Part shown: positions 1 through 9,754 of the stretch, piece by piece
How the letters are laid out: each line of letters opens with the position of its first letter
Numbering within the stretch: position 1 is the stretch's first letter
Assembly (NCBI GenBank): GCA_009829735.1
Contig: CM020620.1
Coordinates: 18,682,354-18,746,353 of the forward strand
Origin: Pyropia yezoensis
Lineage: Eukaryota > Rhodophyta > Bangiophyceae > Bangiales > Bangiaceae
Direction: 5' to 3'
DNA length: 64,000 nucleotides
Notes under the pieces: model-generated
The model's input: only the letters and a program-made list of their open reading frames with translations
The model's database searches: none
Told to the model about the DNA's origin: nothing
Position numbers and translations under genes: made by a program

Positions 1-1572
1 CTGGCGCGCCTCTTCCCGTTCCTTGGCCAACTCGGCCTGACGCTCCTGGCGTTGTTCCTCCCGCAACTTGCGGTAGGCCTCGCCTCTGCGGTAGGCGAAC
101 CTAGCCAACTCGGCCAGGGTCGCCCGGGCAGTGTTATGCTCCCGGGTCTCCATCCGGACTGACCAGTGGAGTCCTTCCACAAACCGACTCTTCACCACAG
201 CTTGTGGATGAAGAAACCCACAAAGATTGTTGAGCTTACGGACTCGCTCCGCAAAGGACAACTCGTCCTCCGCCTCTTCCTGATGGGCTTGCGTAAACTC
301 CTCGACTTGAGAAGCCAACGCCGCTTCATCAACCATGGCCCTCAACAACCAGTTGACGAGCTCCAAATAGGACGTCACCTCCCCAGCGCCTCCACTTGAG
401 GAGCTGGGCATGACGGACATAAGTTCTGTCCGCAGGTCTCCCTTCGTAAACTCCTGTAGCATGTAAAAAGCCATGCCTTCACTTATGGCATTGTCGTCAC
501 AGGCTTTTGTGAAACGACGTAGGAACTCAAAGACACGGAGGGGGGGAGTTCCATCCCACTCCGCTTTGTGCCCAAAAGAGTGAAGTGCATTCTTCTTGGC
601 ACGGCCCATGGCTCGGGCCTGGTCAGGACCATACGCCACCGACTTGTTGTGGAGGGCGTAGGTCTCACAGTCAAAGATCCGCTGGTAGACCGGGTTGGCT
701 ACCTGAATCTTGGGCGGCACCTCACGTTGAGGGAACAGCCGCTGTGGCACTGGGGTAAGTCCACCCTCAGTGCCTGTAGTCTGGTACGGCGAGCTTGGTG
801 TAGCCGCCGGCGTTTCCGAGGGGAACTCCCCCGTGAAGGGCGTACGCCCCACCGCGTATGGTGTGGCTCCCTCGTTGGGAGTCACAGGTGTCGCCCCCAG
901 TTCGGGGCGACCCGAGATAGGCGTGGGGAGGGATTCCCCCTGCGCCTGTGGGCTCGAAAGCCCCAATCCGGTCTGGACATTCAGGCCATCTGGCAAACTC
1001 GCTACAATCTGATTCAGAATAGTATTCGTCATCGTGACCACCAGGTCCGGCAAAGTCTGCCGCAACACATTGGTCGCCTCCCGACGGACAGTTTCCGCGA
1101 GGAGTGGATTGACGACTCCAGTTGAGTCTCGGTCCGCCTCCGGGAGTCCACCTGAGGGGTAACCACGTTCCTCAGGGGTCTCAACCGGGGGCATGGGCGC
1201 GAGCCCATCGCCGACCAACGGAGGTCCGCCGTCCTCCGAAAGCCTAGTTGGCGATGGCTCCATGCCAAAGTTGGCTCCAACCCGAGTGGAACTCGCGGGG
1301 ACAGTCCTCACCCCTTGGGACGTTCCCGTTGAGTATACCACGCGGTGGCCAGACTTCGGCCCACCCACGTCAGAAGTGTCACCCGAGTGAACTCCCGACT
1401 GAGTCGGGGTGGCCTGTTGCCCGCCCGCACTTCCAGTCCTGCTGGCTTGAGGGACCTCTAGTCCCTCTGCGACCCCAGGTAAACCCACCTGTGTCTCACC
1501 AGTATTCAAAGGCACTGAAGTACGTGCGTCACCCGTGTACTCCCCGGACGACGGGGGGTCCGAGCTAGCCAT
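1..1572 (-). CDS. gag: Gag polyprotein, family A copy A3 (partial, 3' end outside window)
   Basis: Structural Gag of the retrotransposon, which would form the particle and bind the RNA. The ATG is at 1572 on the minus strand, in the same context as the gag start of copy A1, and about 524 codons remain open to the window edge with no stop that I can find. The part present covers the Pro/Gly/Thr-rich N-terminus, the central retrotransposon-gag domain and the start of the Arg/Glu-rich coiled-coil-like segment. The CCHC knuckle would lie beyond the window. Length relative to A1 is unchanged, so no net frameshift is visible. Confidence 0.85.
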   Translation of the reverse strand, partial: MASSDPPSSGEYTGDARTSVPLNTGETQVGLPGVAEGLEVPQASRTGSAGGQQATPTQSGVHSGDTSDVGGPKSGHRVVYSTGTSQGVRTVPASSTRVGANFGMEPSPTRLSEDGGPPLVGDGLAPMPPVETPEERGYPSGGLPEADRDSTGVVNPLLAETVRREATNVLRQTLPDLVVTMTNTILNQIVASLPDGLNVQTGLGLSSPQAQGESLPTPISGRPELGATPVTPNEGATPYAVGRTPFTGEFPSETPAATPSSPYQTTGTEGGLTPVPQRLFPQREVPPKIQVANPVYQRIFDCETYALHNKSVAYGPDQARAMGRAKKNALHSFGHKAEWDGTPPLRVFEFLRRFTKACDDNAISEGMAFYMLQEFTKGDLRTELMSVMPSSSSGGAGEVTSYLELVNWLLRAMVDEAALASQVEEFTQAHQEEAEDELSFAERVRKLNNLCGFLHPQAVVKSRFVEGLHWSVRMETREHNTARATLAELARFAYRRGEAYRKLREEQRQERQAELAKEREEARQ

Positions 1573-1670
1573 GTTGGCTAACGATCCGTATGACACGGTC
1601 CAAGTCCACCGTTCCTCTGAGACAGAGGGCCCCCTACACCCGGGTGCACCCGGAGGTAAAGTTTACCTCT

Positions 1671-1690
1671 GTCCCCTGCTGCTCCACCAA
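1671..1690 (-). other. Primer binding site of A3
   Basis: TTGGTGGAGCAGCAGGGGAC on the minus strand, one base inside the LTR end. It begins with the TGG expected opposite a tRNA CCA tail. The same 20 bases occupy this position in A1, B1 and B2. Confidence 0.8.
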
Positions 1691-1691
1691 A

Positions 1692-2159
1692 TGTGGCAAA
1701 AACCACTCGCACACACAGTACCCAAGTTGGGGCGGTGTGCGAGGGCTGCCTCCCGTGTCGGGGGAACCGGAAGAAGTGCAAGTCGCACACACTCTATCCC
1801 TGTTGTGGGGCAATCCCCCCACGGACAAACAAGAAGATGGTGTGTGGTCCAACAGTTTCTTGGTCGGGACGGGGACGCAGGGCCAAGCCCCGCTGTCCCT
1901 CCCCTTATCCCCCCAGGGTCCACTCAGAATCTCGCCACTCAGAATCTCCCACCCCAGCACCTGCCCACCGGGCCACACGAAAATTCAAGACGATAAATGC
2001 AGAAAACCCTCAAATCCAAGTTGGATTTACTACTAAGCTAACTATCCCGAACTTAGGGAATATGGACCCAAATGCAGGGGGAGGAACGGACCAGGCTAGT
2101 GGCCTGCCGCCCCTTGCATGGCACGTGTTGCCCCCTACCTGGGGGTCAATACTGCCACA
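1692..2159 (-). repeat. 5' LTR of copy A3 (family A LTR)
   Basis: 468-bp LTR bounded by the perfect 7-bp inverted ends TGTGGCA and TGCCACA. It matches the A1 and A2 LTRs over its whole length. Long open frames inside it on both strands are not conserved as proteins and are considered spurious. Confidence 0.93.
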
Positions 2160-3812
2160 CACTCCACTGTGACAGACGAATGCCGTCTTGGGGATATCCT
2201 CGTCCGCCACCGGGATCTGCCAGTATCCGGCATTGCAGTCGATGGTGGTAAACACCGTAGCTTCCCCCAGGGAGTCGATGCATTCATCCATCCTTGGTAA
2301 AGGGTAGGAGTCCTTCTTGGTAACCAAGTTGAGGCGTCGATAATCGATGCAAAACCGAGGGGTTTGATCCTTCTTCGGTACGATAACGACTGGGGCACCC
2401 CACTCCGACATCGAAGGTCGTATCACCTTCGCTTCGCTCATCCTCTTTACTTCTCCATCAACGATCTCTCGTTGCATAGGTCCTGCTCGGTGCGGTTGTG
2501 ACCGGGCGGGTCGTGCGCCTGGTACCAGGTCTATACGATGTTGGGTTGCCCCAATGGTACCCAAGGCCCCGCCTGTCCACATGACGTCATGCTTTCTTAG
2601 CATCCGTCGTACCCCTTCGGCTACCGAAGGGGGAAGGTGGTCGAGGTCAGCCTCGGCCAGTGCCTTCAATGCTTCTTGGTCCTTCGGCGGAATATCCGCC
2701 GGTAATGATGGTCGACTAGGCTTCCCGTCATCGGGTTGCTGTCGCTCGGTGGTCTCAGCGACCGCCAGCACCTCAAGTGGGTCCACTTGACCTTCCTTGT
2801 CAGGGGTAAGGATATCTCCTTCGTAGAGCTCGGCAATCCCGAGGATAGTTCCCTTCGGGAGGGTGACTGCCTTACGGCGATAGTTCGCCATCACTAGGAG
2901 GGACGAACCTCCTGCTGAGAGGTCTATGAGACCGTTGGCCATGGTCAACCCATGGCGCTTGAACGTCCGCAAGTTGGACTTAACTCTGCAGATGCCTGCG
3001 AGGTCACAGTTAACCGGGAGGACTGTCTCCGACAACGGCTCAAAGCGAGTTCGCTTGGCCAACCGAAGTGTCTTCGGCTCGACACTTGCGTACACCTCAG
3101 CCACGTTAACGTGGCTCCCTTATAGCGTCAGGTCCCTGACAATAGCCGTGTGTCCTCGCTTCGTCCCGTCGGCTTCTTGAAGCTCGACGGTCCTCCGGCC
3201 TGGCCGGATTGCATCAACGTAAACGTTGATGAAGGTGCACCCCAGTATGCAGGGCACCGATAGGGTCTCACACACCAGGAAGTCGACTTCCGTGGTGAGT
3301 TCCCCGATGGTAACCCGCAGCGACATCGCTGCGGTCGTACGAATGAGGCGACCATTCGCGTCCTTGATGGTGGGTCCCCGAGTCACTCTGACTCGCGGAA
3401 GCCACTTGTCCGGGAGGGTATCCTTCCGGATAAGGTTGGGTCCAGCCCCTGTATCCAGTACAGGGTAGTACGATCGTGTCGACTGGGGGTCAACCCCCAG
3501 TGTGGCTGATACCTTGAAGTTCTCCAAGGTAAACAGCACGTGGCCTACACCGATATCCGGTGGAGCTCGGGCATCCTGAACAGGGCCCTTGTCTGGTTCC
3601 ATGTGACGGGGCTTCCCGTCCTCTCCTCCCAACCTTGGTGGTTGGTCATCAATCCCCTGACGCCGTGTCGTCGGGGCCGGAAGGTGTACCCGGGGGTTGA
3701 TGCGGCGTCGGCTCAACCGCGCTCTCCGTGGGGCTTTCCCCGCGGTACTCCGGGGTGGCTTGCTTGGGTAACCCCAGCGCCCCCCGGTCATCCTTCCTCT
3801 TACTCGTTTCAT
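2160..3812 (-). pseudogene. pol: pol of B1: protease and N-terminal RT, nonsense codon plus insertion
   Basis: The ATG at 3812 overlaps the gag stop as ATGA. The first 230 codons hold the retropepsin with the active-site motif DTGAGPNLI and end at a TAA (3120-3122) where copy B2 has CAA (Gln). The same frame then resumes and carries the family's linker and the RT start (FCIDYRRLN, PLPRMDECIDSLG, NAGYWQIP). It is cut at 2160 by the A3 LTR just after the residues HSGV. The product would have processed Gag and copied the RNA. As it stands it is broken twice, so I call it a pseudogene. Confidence 0.9.
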
Positions 3813-5989
3813 GCCCTTGGTAGGGTGCTGTCCGCCGGGACATCCGGCTGCGGAGGTGCCTCCTCGACGGCCAGTACTCCACCTGGAGCTGGCTGCCTAC
3901 CCGGTGCGGGTCCGGGTGCTCTGGCGGGATACCCCCCGGTGGATGCCTTGCGGTGCGCCGCTGCCCGCCGAGACTCCTCGGGGATGAGTGGGCAGGAAGA
4001 CACCCAGTGCTGGGGATCCCCACACAACATACATCCGGACGTGCCGGTCCCTCCTTGAGTTCGCATCGGGGTAGCCCCGTAGCTGCGGTTGCCTTCCTCG
4101 GGCGCCCGAGTGCCTGCTCCCTGGTAGGCCTTGGGTCCTTGGGTCAACCGGAACAGGGACTCCCCCAACCGGTTGGGTCGGCCCGCAATCTGCGGAGGTG
4201 CCTCCGTACGTACTGCCCATGTAGGCAGGGGCTGGTGGGGGTTACCCGTAACCGGGGCATACCCCGTCGTCCGCACATACGGGACGCGCCGTCCCGCTCC
4301 CTCGTTGACCTGGAACTGGGTCCCAGCCGGGGCGATGTACGCTACCGTACCGTGCTCATCAATCACCGGCGTCGCCTGTAGCAACAGGTGGCCCTGTTGG
4401 TCAACTAGAGGTTCATCCTCGCCCGTAGGGGTATGTTCGGTCGCCACCAGTACTGGTGCGGCCTTACGTTCCACCTTCTCTTGCCTCGGTACCGGGGTAA
4501 GACTGGGCTTGCCTCCCTCACCCTTGGGCTTCGGGGCCAAGGCACACTCCGGGTGTAGAACCCGGTAGGCGTCCCCTAGGGACTTGCACATATGCATCAG
4601 TCGACTGAAGTTCGTCCGGGCCGTATTGGCTCCCCGTGCGGATATCCGCACGTAGTTGGGTACTCCTGCGAACAGGATGGCCCGTAGTTCCCCTTCACCG
4701 AGGAGCTTCCCCAGCTCGTAGTCGAGCTCTTGGATCCGGCGTCCAAACATCTCTTCATCCTCCCAGCTCTGGGCGGTGGCAGTGCGCAGGGCCCGGTAGT
4801 GGTCCTCGCACTTGTCCTCGCTGAGGTAACTGCTCAGCAGCTCCTTGAGAATCCCACGGTAATCCATGGGGGTGGCCGCGACCCTCATTCCCGGCATCGG
4901 GGATGCCTGGCGAAGAATGCCTCGCACCCGTTCATCAACAAAGAAAGGGAGGATCTCCAGGGCCAGCCCCTCGTTGACGAGCGCCTTGTCTGCGGCTGCC
5001 TTGAAGCTAGTCAAGAAGCCGATGACTGCCAACGGACGTCCGTTGGGGCCCCCGAACATAGGGACTCCCTTCATAAGGGTCTGCATAGAGCGGATCGCTC
5101 GGTGCGACGTATTAAGCATCGATTCCGATACGGTGGTAGATCGGTCTTCCAAACGATAACGTTCGGGAGTCAGTACCGACCTGAAGACTTCGTTGACGAT
5201 CTCCGTGTCAGCGTCCTGGATATCCCGTCGCTTAGCCAGTCGATGAGCAAACTCATCGGACTCCATCCGCTTCAGTAGGCTCGCAGTTACCTGCGCGGTC
5301 ATAGCTTCCACCACTGAAGATGGTACTTCAGGCGTCGGCACTTCGGGAACCCGAGTTGCCTGGCCTCCTTCGTCGTGTGGATACTGTGAGAGGGTACCCC
5401 CTCCGCCAATAACCGACTCTCCACCGGCGTAAGTATCCGCCGGGTCGTGTCCGCGGAGTCCGCTTCGGGTGCTCCGAGCGTATCGCTCCGTGTGGCTCCG
5501 TTCCAACTCTGCCGACGAGTCGGATCCATACCCCATTGTGTCCGGGGGTTGTCCAGGAGTAGCAACACCGGGGTTGACCCTGGTGGACTCCGAAAGTAGT
5601 CCGGCCGGTTCGAACCGTGCTGGTGTGGGGGGAACACGACGGGGTCCCGTCGTGTGGCGTGTTGACATCAACACTGCCATCGCGTCCTCCGTCCGCTCCT
5701 GGCGAGCGTCGAGTCCGGAAAACCGGGCCTCGATGCGGGCCAATGATGCCATCAGGGAATCCCCTGGTGAAGGAGGCGGCGGAGTGAGGTCGGTCGACGA
5801 CAGTTGAGGCGCGCCCCCGCCTCCTGCCGTCCGAGCCGTGCCAAACGTCGATCCGGCACCTGAGAGCATTGGCGTCTCAATGTTGTCGATCGGGTTCCCG
5901 ATCTCGGTTCCCGTAGTCACCTCCGGGGTCGGCGTCGACGCCGATCCGTCATCTTGACCGTTCCCCGTCTCTTGGGTAGACATAGTCAC
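3809..5989 (-). CDS. gag: Gag polyprotein, family B copy B1
   Basis: 726 codons, open throughout. The start MTMSTQETGN is conserved in B2. A disordered Pro/Gly/Ser-rich N-terminal third is followed by a helical retrotransposon-gag region and a zinc knuckle near the C-terminus (CMLCGDPQHWVSSC, spacing C-x2-C-x4-H-x4-C), which should bind the element's RNA. The stop TGA overlaps the pol ATG by 4 bases (ATGA). Gag of B2 differs by scattered substitutions and a slightly different end. There is no viral-type membrane or envelope signal. Intact and probably translatable if transcribed. Confidence 0.92.
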   Translation of the reverse strand: MTMSTQETGNGQDDGSASTPTPEVTTGTEIGNPIDNIETPMLSGAGSTFGTARTAGGGGAPQLSSTDLTPPPPSPGDSLMASLARIEARFSGLDARQERTEDAMAVLMSTRHTTGPRRVPPTPARFEPAGLLSESTRVNPGVATPGQPPDTMGYGSDSSAELERSHTERYARSTRSGLRGHDPADTYAGGESVIGGGGTLSQYPHDEGGQATRVPEVPTPEVPSSVVEAMTAQVTASLLKRMESDEFAHRLAKRRDIQDADTEIVNEVFRSVLTPERYRLEDRSTTVSESMLNTSHRAIRSMQTLMKGVPMFGGPNGRPLAVIGFLTSFKAAADKALVNEGLALEILPFFVDERVRGILRQASPMPGMRVAATPMDYRGILKELLSSYLSEDKCEDHYRALRTATAQSWEDEEMFGRRIQELDYELGKLLGEGELRAILFAGVPNYVRISARGANTARTNFSRLMHMCKSLGDAYRVLHPECALAPKPKGEGGKPSLTPVPRQEKVERKAAPVLVATEHTPTGEDEPLVDQQGHLLLQATPVIDEHGTVAYIAPAGTQFQVNEGAGRRVPYVRTTGYAPVTGNPHQPLPTWAVRTEAPPQIAGRPNRLGESLFRLTQGPKAYQGAGTRAPEEGNRSYGATPMRTQGGTGTSGCMLCGDPQHWVSSCPLIPEESRRAAAHRKASTGGYPARAPGPAPGRQPAPGGVLAVEEAPPQPDVPADSTLPRA

Positions 5990-6188
5990 AATCAGTCAAC
6001 CGACGTAACAATCACCACGAATAAGAGAGCGAGGGGGTAGATTGGGGAGAGTAACAGTAAAGCACAGTCAAAGGTAAAAACTCAACACAATCGATCAGGT
6101 CGCAACACCACGAGTACAAGAAAAGGACCGGATCCCTATCCGTGTGCCAGGGCCGAAGACGGCGTCACCACAAGGGTGACGGAAACCC
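5990..6188 (-). other. Untranslated leader of B1
   Basis: About 200 bases between primer binding site and gag ATG, matching 60200-60398 of B2 with few changes. It presumably contains the packaging signal; no conserved structure was worked out. Confidence 0.6.
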
Positions 6189-6208
6189 GTCCCCTGCTGC
6201 TCCACCAA
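6189..6208 (-). other. Primer binding site of B1
   Basis: TTGGTGGAGCAGCAGGGGAC directly beside the LTR end, identical to the site used by family A. Confidence 0.8.
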
Positions 6209-6572
6209 TGTAGCACAATAGGGATCCGTCGCACGTCCACTCTCAGGGAACACTCACGAAGGGGGATCGGCACCAACGTCACCGGGAGGCCAAGGTTGCT
6301 GTCCTTGGAGCGCAAGCCACGGGACCAAGATGGGAGCCCAAATGGGAGGGGTTTGTTGTTCTACCTTGGCCGGCGGTGGATTCGCCGCCGGCCCCCACGT
6401 TATAAACCCTCGGAGACACTACTAACTACCCTCCACCCCAAGATGCAAGTCCCTCTGGTCATACGTAACTTATAGATACTGTGACCAGTACGAACTATCA
6501 AATTGAAAGTTAAGGGTCAGAAGTAGCCCCCCTAATATTAGGGTTACAATACGGCCAACCATATTGCTACAG
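6209..6572 (-). repeat. 5' LTR of copy B1 (family B LTR)
   Basis: 364-bp LTR with perfect inverted ends TGTAGCA and TGCTACA. It contains a TTATAAA-type TATA box near 6400, as in the other B LTRs. It differs from the B2 LTRs at roughly a dozen or more positions, so B1 is from an older or divergent lineage. Confidence 0.92.
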
Positions 6573-6859
6573 TGCGGCCGCAATGGCCCCGTTGCTGTTG
6601 CCCGTCGACGCCATCTCCTTGATGACAGCGGCCTGCTGGCTCGTCAGGGACACCCGATTGTGACCTGCCATGCTTGGAGTTCTTTGTTTTTTTTTTTCTG
6701 GCCGCGGTGGATGTGGAAATCGGTTTTATACCGGTCGGCAGCCGATCTGGGTGGCGGCGCTTTCCCTGGCAAATGTGCTCCTGAGTGCGCGTGGGGCCAC
6801 ACATGCCACGAGATTGGCGCACAGTGCCAGGCCTTGGAACCGAGATTTCGACGGTGGAC
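6573..6859. other. Host sequence right of B1, nothing recognised
   Basis: Includes a T11 run near 6688-6698. An 18-base stretch at 6704-6721 recurs inverted (17 of 18) at 8311-8328. No coding signal is convincing. Confidence 0.4.
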
Positions 6860-7303
6860 AAACGATTTTGGCCGGCGGTTGTACAAGGGCTGACTCCCGT
6901 GTCGGGGGAACAGGAAGAAGTGCATATCGCACACACGCTATCCCTGTTGTGGGGCCATCCCCCCAATACGAAACAAGATAATGGTGTGTGGGCCAACAGT
7001 CTCTTAGTCGGGACGCGGAAGCGAGGCCAAGCCCCGCTGTCCCTCCCCTTGTCCCGCCAGGGTCCTCTCAGAATCTCGCCAGTCGGAATCTCCCACCCCA
7101 GCACCTGCCCACCGTGCCACACAAAAGTTCAAGACGAGAAAATGCAGAGAACACTCAAATCCGGATTGCATTTACTGTCATGCGAAGTACCGCTGACTTA
7201 CAGAAATTCGATGTTAAATGCGAAGGGGGAAACTGGTCAGACCAGCAGTCTCCGGCCCCCGTGTGGCGCGCTCTGCCGCCTACGTGGGGCCAGGTCTGCC
7301 ACA
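6860..7303 (-). repeat. Decayed family-A-like LTR, minus orientation
   Basis: Shares the landmark blocks of the A LTR in order: the GTGTCGGGGGAAC...GAAGAAGTGCA segment, the TGGGGC...CCCCC palindrome, the CCCCGCTGTCCCTCCCC block and the terminal TGCCACA at 7297-7303. It has many substitutions and a poorly matching left end. It is more diverged than the LTRs of A1-A3, so this is an old or related subfamily. Confidence 0.7.
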
Positions 7304-7440
7304 CTCCCGTGGAGTTACGGGACGGCCTCCGAGGGAGAGCCCGCCGCCAAACCAGAGTCGGGCGGCGCAGGCATCCCATCCCCCGAGGCGACCGCGGAGC
7401 TCCCGCCGGAAGTCCCGGCGGGTGCTGCAATCGAGGGGCT
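7304..7440 (+). pseudogene. Fragment similar to the start of the family A antisense ORF
   Basis: The stretch around 7370-7425 (CCCATCCCCCGAGGCGACCG, then CCGCCGGAAGTCCCGGCGGG) matches the region 17825-17880 of A1 and the inverse of 45120-45175 of A2, where the antisense ORF begins. It sits directly beside a decayed A-like LTR, which supports a common origin. Only a remnant; no usable frame. Confidence 0.55.
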
Positions 7441-7754
7441 TCTGTATTTTATCGTCTTGAACTTTCGTGTGGCCCGGTGGGCAGTTGCTAAGGTGCGAGA
7501 TTCTGAGTGGCGAGATTCTGAGAGGACCCTGGCGGGATAAGGGGAGGGACAGCGGGGCTTGGCCTCGCTTCCCCGTCCCGACCAAGATTGTTGGCCCACA
7601 CAGCATTTTCTTGTTTTGTTGTGGGATGATTGCCCCACAACTGGGAGAGCGTGGGTGCGAGTTGCACTTCTTCCGGTTTTCCCCACACGGGAGGCTGCCC
7701 TTGTACACCACCTCTACGTCGGTGCTGTGTGTACGAGTGGTTTTTTGTTACACA
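7441..7754 (+). repeat. Decayed family-A-like LTR fragment, plus orientation
   Basis: Matches the right two thirds of the A LTR (from the TTTATCGTCTTGAA block to the end, finishing TGTTACACA). Its left end is missing and it faces the opposite way from the LTR at 6860-7303, so the two decayed LTRs form an inverted pair around the antisense-ORF remnant. Confidence 0.65.
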
Positions 7755-8599
7755 AGGGGGGTGGCGGCTGATCACGTGTGGTGGGCAGCTCGCCGTGCGG
7801 GGGGCGTCCGGCCAGGTGGGAGGTCTGATGGCCAGGAATGGGGGGGATGGCCTGGCGGTGGATCGGCGAGGCATGTGGAGGTGGGCGCTTTGTGCCCCCC
7901 CCGCGACTAAGTCGCGGTGCGACTACACCTGCTTCCGCCACTGTCACCACCGCTGCCGCCGTCGATGCTGCTCTTCGGCCTCATATTTTACGATTGACGA
8001 AAATGCGCTTTTTGCCGGAAGGTGGGCAGTCGTGTCGCCGCTTTCCAACGCCCCCATTGCTCCCGCGGAGCCGCGCGCGCTGCGTTAGCCCGCAAACAGC
8101 GCTACGGGAGGTCCGCCGATCTTGCTGCGTTTGGTGAGAGCAGAAGCGGGGACGCCATGCGTCCCCCACGAGCAAATTTTAACGGCGGCACGTCCATCCT
8201 CGACTCGACGCCCGCCATCAATGTGGCATAACCAGCGTATGAACGACGCGGGCGCCGCCAGCCGTGGCTAAGAAATGCTGTTACTGCCCCACAACGACCG
8301 CCTCATCATAGATTTCCACATCCACTGCGCTGGCATAGAGCCCGTTCTCTCACTGGCCACTGTCACCGTAGCACAAACCCTCCTGGACCACCAGCCGCCC
8401 CACCGTGTCCGTCGACTGCAAAGCAAATGCCATCCTCACCCAATAGCAAGCCATAGTGCTACCAACTGGCTCTGCCTCATCAAGCCTCCTCACGGCGAGA
8501 CTGTACCTATCGCATGGTTTTGCAGGCAGCGGCCTCTGGGAGGACGTGCAAAAGAGCGCTGGTCGATGCTTTGTCAATGGCCTCTTTAAGCGCAAAGTT
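7755..8599. other. Host intergenic sequence, nothing recognised
   Basis: GC-rich unique-looking sequence. Short frames on both strands have no motif or convincing codon structure. Confidence 0.4.
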
Positions 8600-9165
8600 G
8601 AGTCTCTCAGAACCAGCTGGCCTCGCCAGCAGACGTGCCGCCCCCCCAAAGAGCTGCCCCCGGCAGCCGCGGCCTCGCCGCCAACGACCAGCCGACGCGG
8701 CACTACAGCAGTCCGCTGGCCTCCCGCAGGCAGCCACCCCCCCCCTACGGGCAGCCTCCGCCGCGGCCGGGCGGCCTCCCCAGTCAGGAACCTGGCTGAC
8801 CTTCCGCGGCCAGCCGCCCCTGCCTGCAGCCCCACGACCCCGAACAAACAGTCGCACCCGGCAGCCGCCGCCCCGCCCCTCCTAGAAAGTCGCCGCCATC
8901 AGCCGTCCGCTGCTCGCCCTCCCCAGACCAGCCTTCCCGCCCCGCTTGCCTGGCCACCTCCACCAACAGCCGCGCCAGCCCCCCCAGCCAGCCGCCCCCG
9001 CCAGCAACCCCCTGATTCCGCCCGGCTAGCCGCCGCAGCCAACCGCCACTCCGCTCCCCTTGACGGGCCGCCGTCATCCGCAGGCCGCTGCTCATTCCCC
9101 CCCGGCCAGCCGCCCTCCCTGCAACCAGCCGCCTCCCTCCCCACGCCTAGCCGTCACTCCCTAGC
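8600..9165 (+). repeat. Degenerate CAGCCGCC-rich minisatellite, left part
   Basis: Irregularly repeated GGCCAGCCGCCCC / CCAGCAG motifs fill this stretch. The same texture resumes immediately after A1 at 18755-19200, so A1 landed inside one repeat block; TSD CTAGC is at 9161-9165 and 18750-18754. Frames through it are Pro/Ala/Arg-rich on both strands and are not taken as genes. Confidence 0.6.
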
Positions 9166-9635
9166 TGTGGCAGAATTGACCCCCAGGTAGGGGGGCAACA
9201 CGTGCCGTGCAAGGGGCGACAGGCCACTAGCCTGATCCGTTCCTCCCCCTGCATTTGGGTCCATATTCCCTAAGTTTGGGATAGTTAGCTTAGTAGTACA
9301 TCCAACTTGGATTTGAGGGTTTTCTGCATTTATCGTCTTGAATTTTCGTGTGGCCCGGTGGGCAGGTGCTGGGGTGGGAGATTCTGAGTGGCGAGACTCT
9401 GAGGGGACCCTGGGGGGATAAGGGGAGGGACAGCGGGGCTTGGCCCTGCTTCTCCGTCCCGACCAAAAAAACTGTTGGACCACACACCATCTTCTTTTTT
9501 GTCAGTGGGGGGATTGCCCCACAACAGGGATAGAGTGTGTGCGACTTGCACTTCTTCCGGTTCCCCCGACACGGGAGGCAGCCCTTGTACACCGCCCCAA
9601 CTTGGGTGCCGCGTGTGCGAGAGAATTTTGCCACA
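9166..9635 (+). repeat. 5' LTR of A1
   Basis: 470 bp, TGTGGCA...TGCCACA, matching 18281-18749. Confidence 0.95.
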
Positions 9636-9636
9636 T

Positions 9637-9656
9637 TTGGTGGAGCAGCAGGGGAC
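9637..9656 (+). other. Primer binding site of A1
   Basis: TTGGTGGAGCAGCAGGGGAC, one base after the LTR. The tRNA it matches could not be named from the sequence alone. Confidence 0.85.
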
Positions 9657-9754
9657 AGAGGTAAACTTTACCTCCGGGTGCACCCGGGTGTTGGGGGCCC
9701 TCTGTCTCAGAGGAACGGTGGACTTGGACCGTTTCATACGGATCGCTAGCCAAC

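Larger units (their letters stand above)
1..2159 (-). mobile_element. Family A LTR retrotransposon copy A3, 5' part only (runs off window)
   Basis: Minus-strand Ty3/Gypsy element whose 5' LTR, primer binding site and most of gag are in the window; pol lies beyond base 1. It aligns base for base in length with copy A1 (base 1 corresponds to 11326 and base 1572 to 9755). Its LTR ends abruptly at 2159, and the next bases continue family B pol exactly as in the uninterrupted copy near 56369. A3 therefore inserted into the reverse transcriptase region of copy B1. The expected target duplication is CACTC (2160-2164); its partner lies outside the window. Confidence 0.93.
2160..6572 (-). mobile_element. 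Family B chromovirus copy B1 (5' LTR, gag, protease, part of RT), interrupted by A3
   Basis: Minus-strand Ty3/Gypsy element reading from the LTR at 6209-6572 through primer binding site, leader, gag and the first part of pol. It stops at 2160, where copy A3 is inserted. It is collinear with the complete copy B2 (60780 down to 56369). The rest of pol, the antisense ORF and the 3' LTR must lie left of the window. A nonsense codon in pol and the insertion make it non-autonomous. Confidence 0.92.

Noticed and set aside
1590..2172. Overlapping ORFs with Cys-rich stretches inside the family A LTR (also at 9290-9737, 18404-18686, 44246-44755)
   Set aside because: They lie in LTR sequence, exist in several phases on both strands and start outside the LTR in unrelated flanks. 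CxxC-like patterns there come from the LTR sequence itself.
6269..6475. Frames inside family B leader and LTR (also 48392-48712 and 60269-60634)
   Set aside because: They run across primer site and LTR, differ in length between copies and encode nothing recognisable.
6704..8328. A transposon bounded by the inverted 18-mers at 6704-6721 and 8311-8328
   Set aside because: Only 17 of 18 bases match, no target duplication is seen and the interior is a patchwork of decayed A-like pieces and host DNA.
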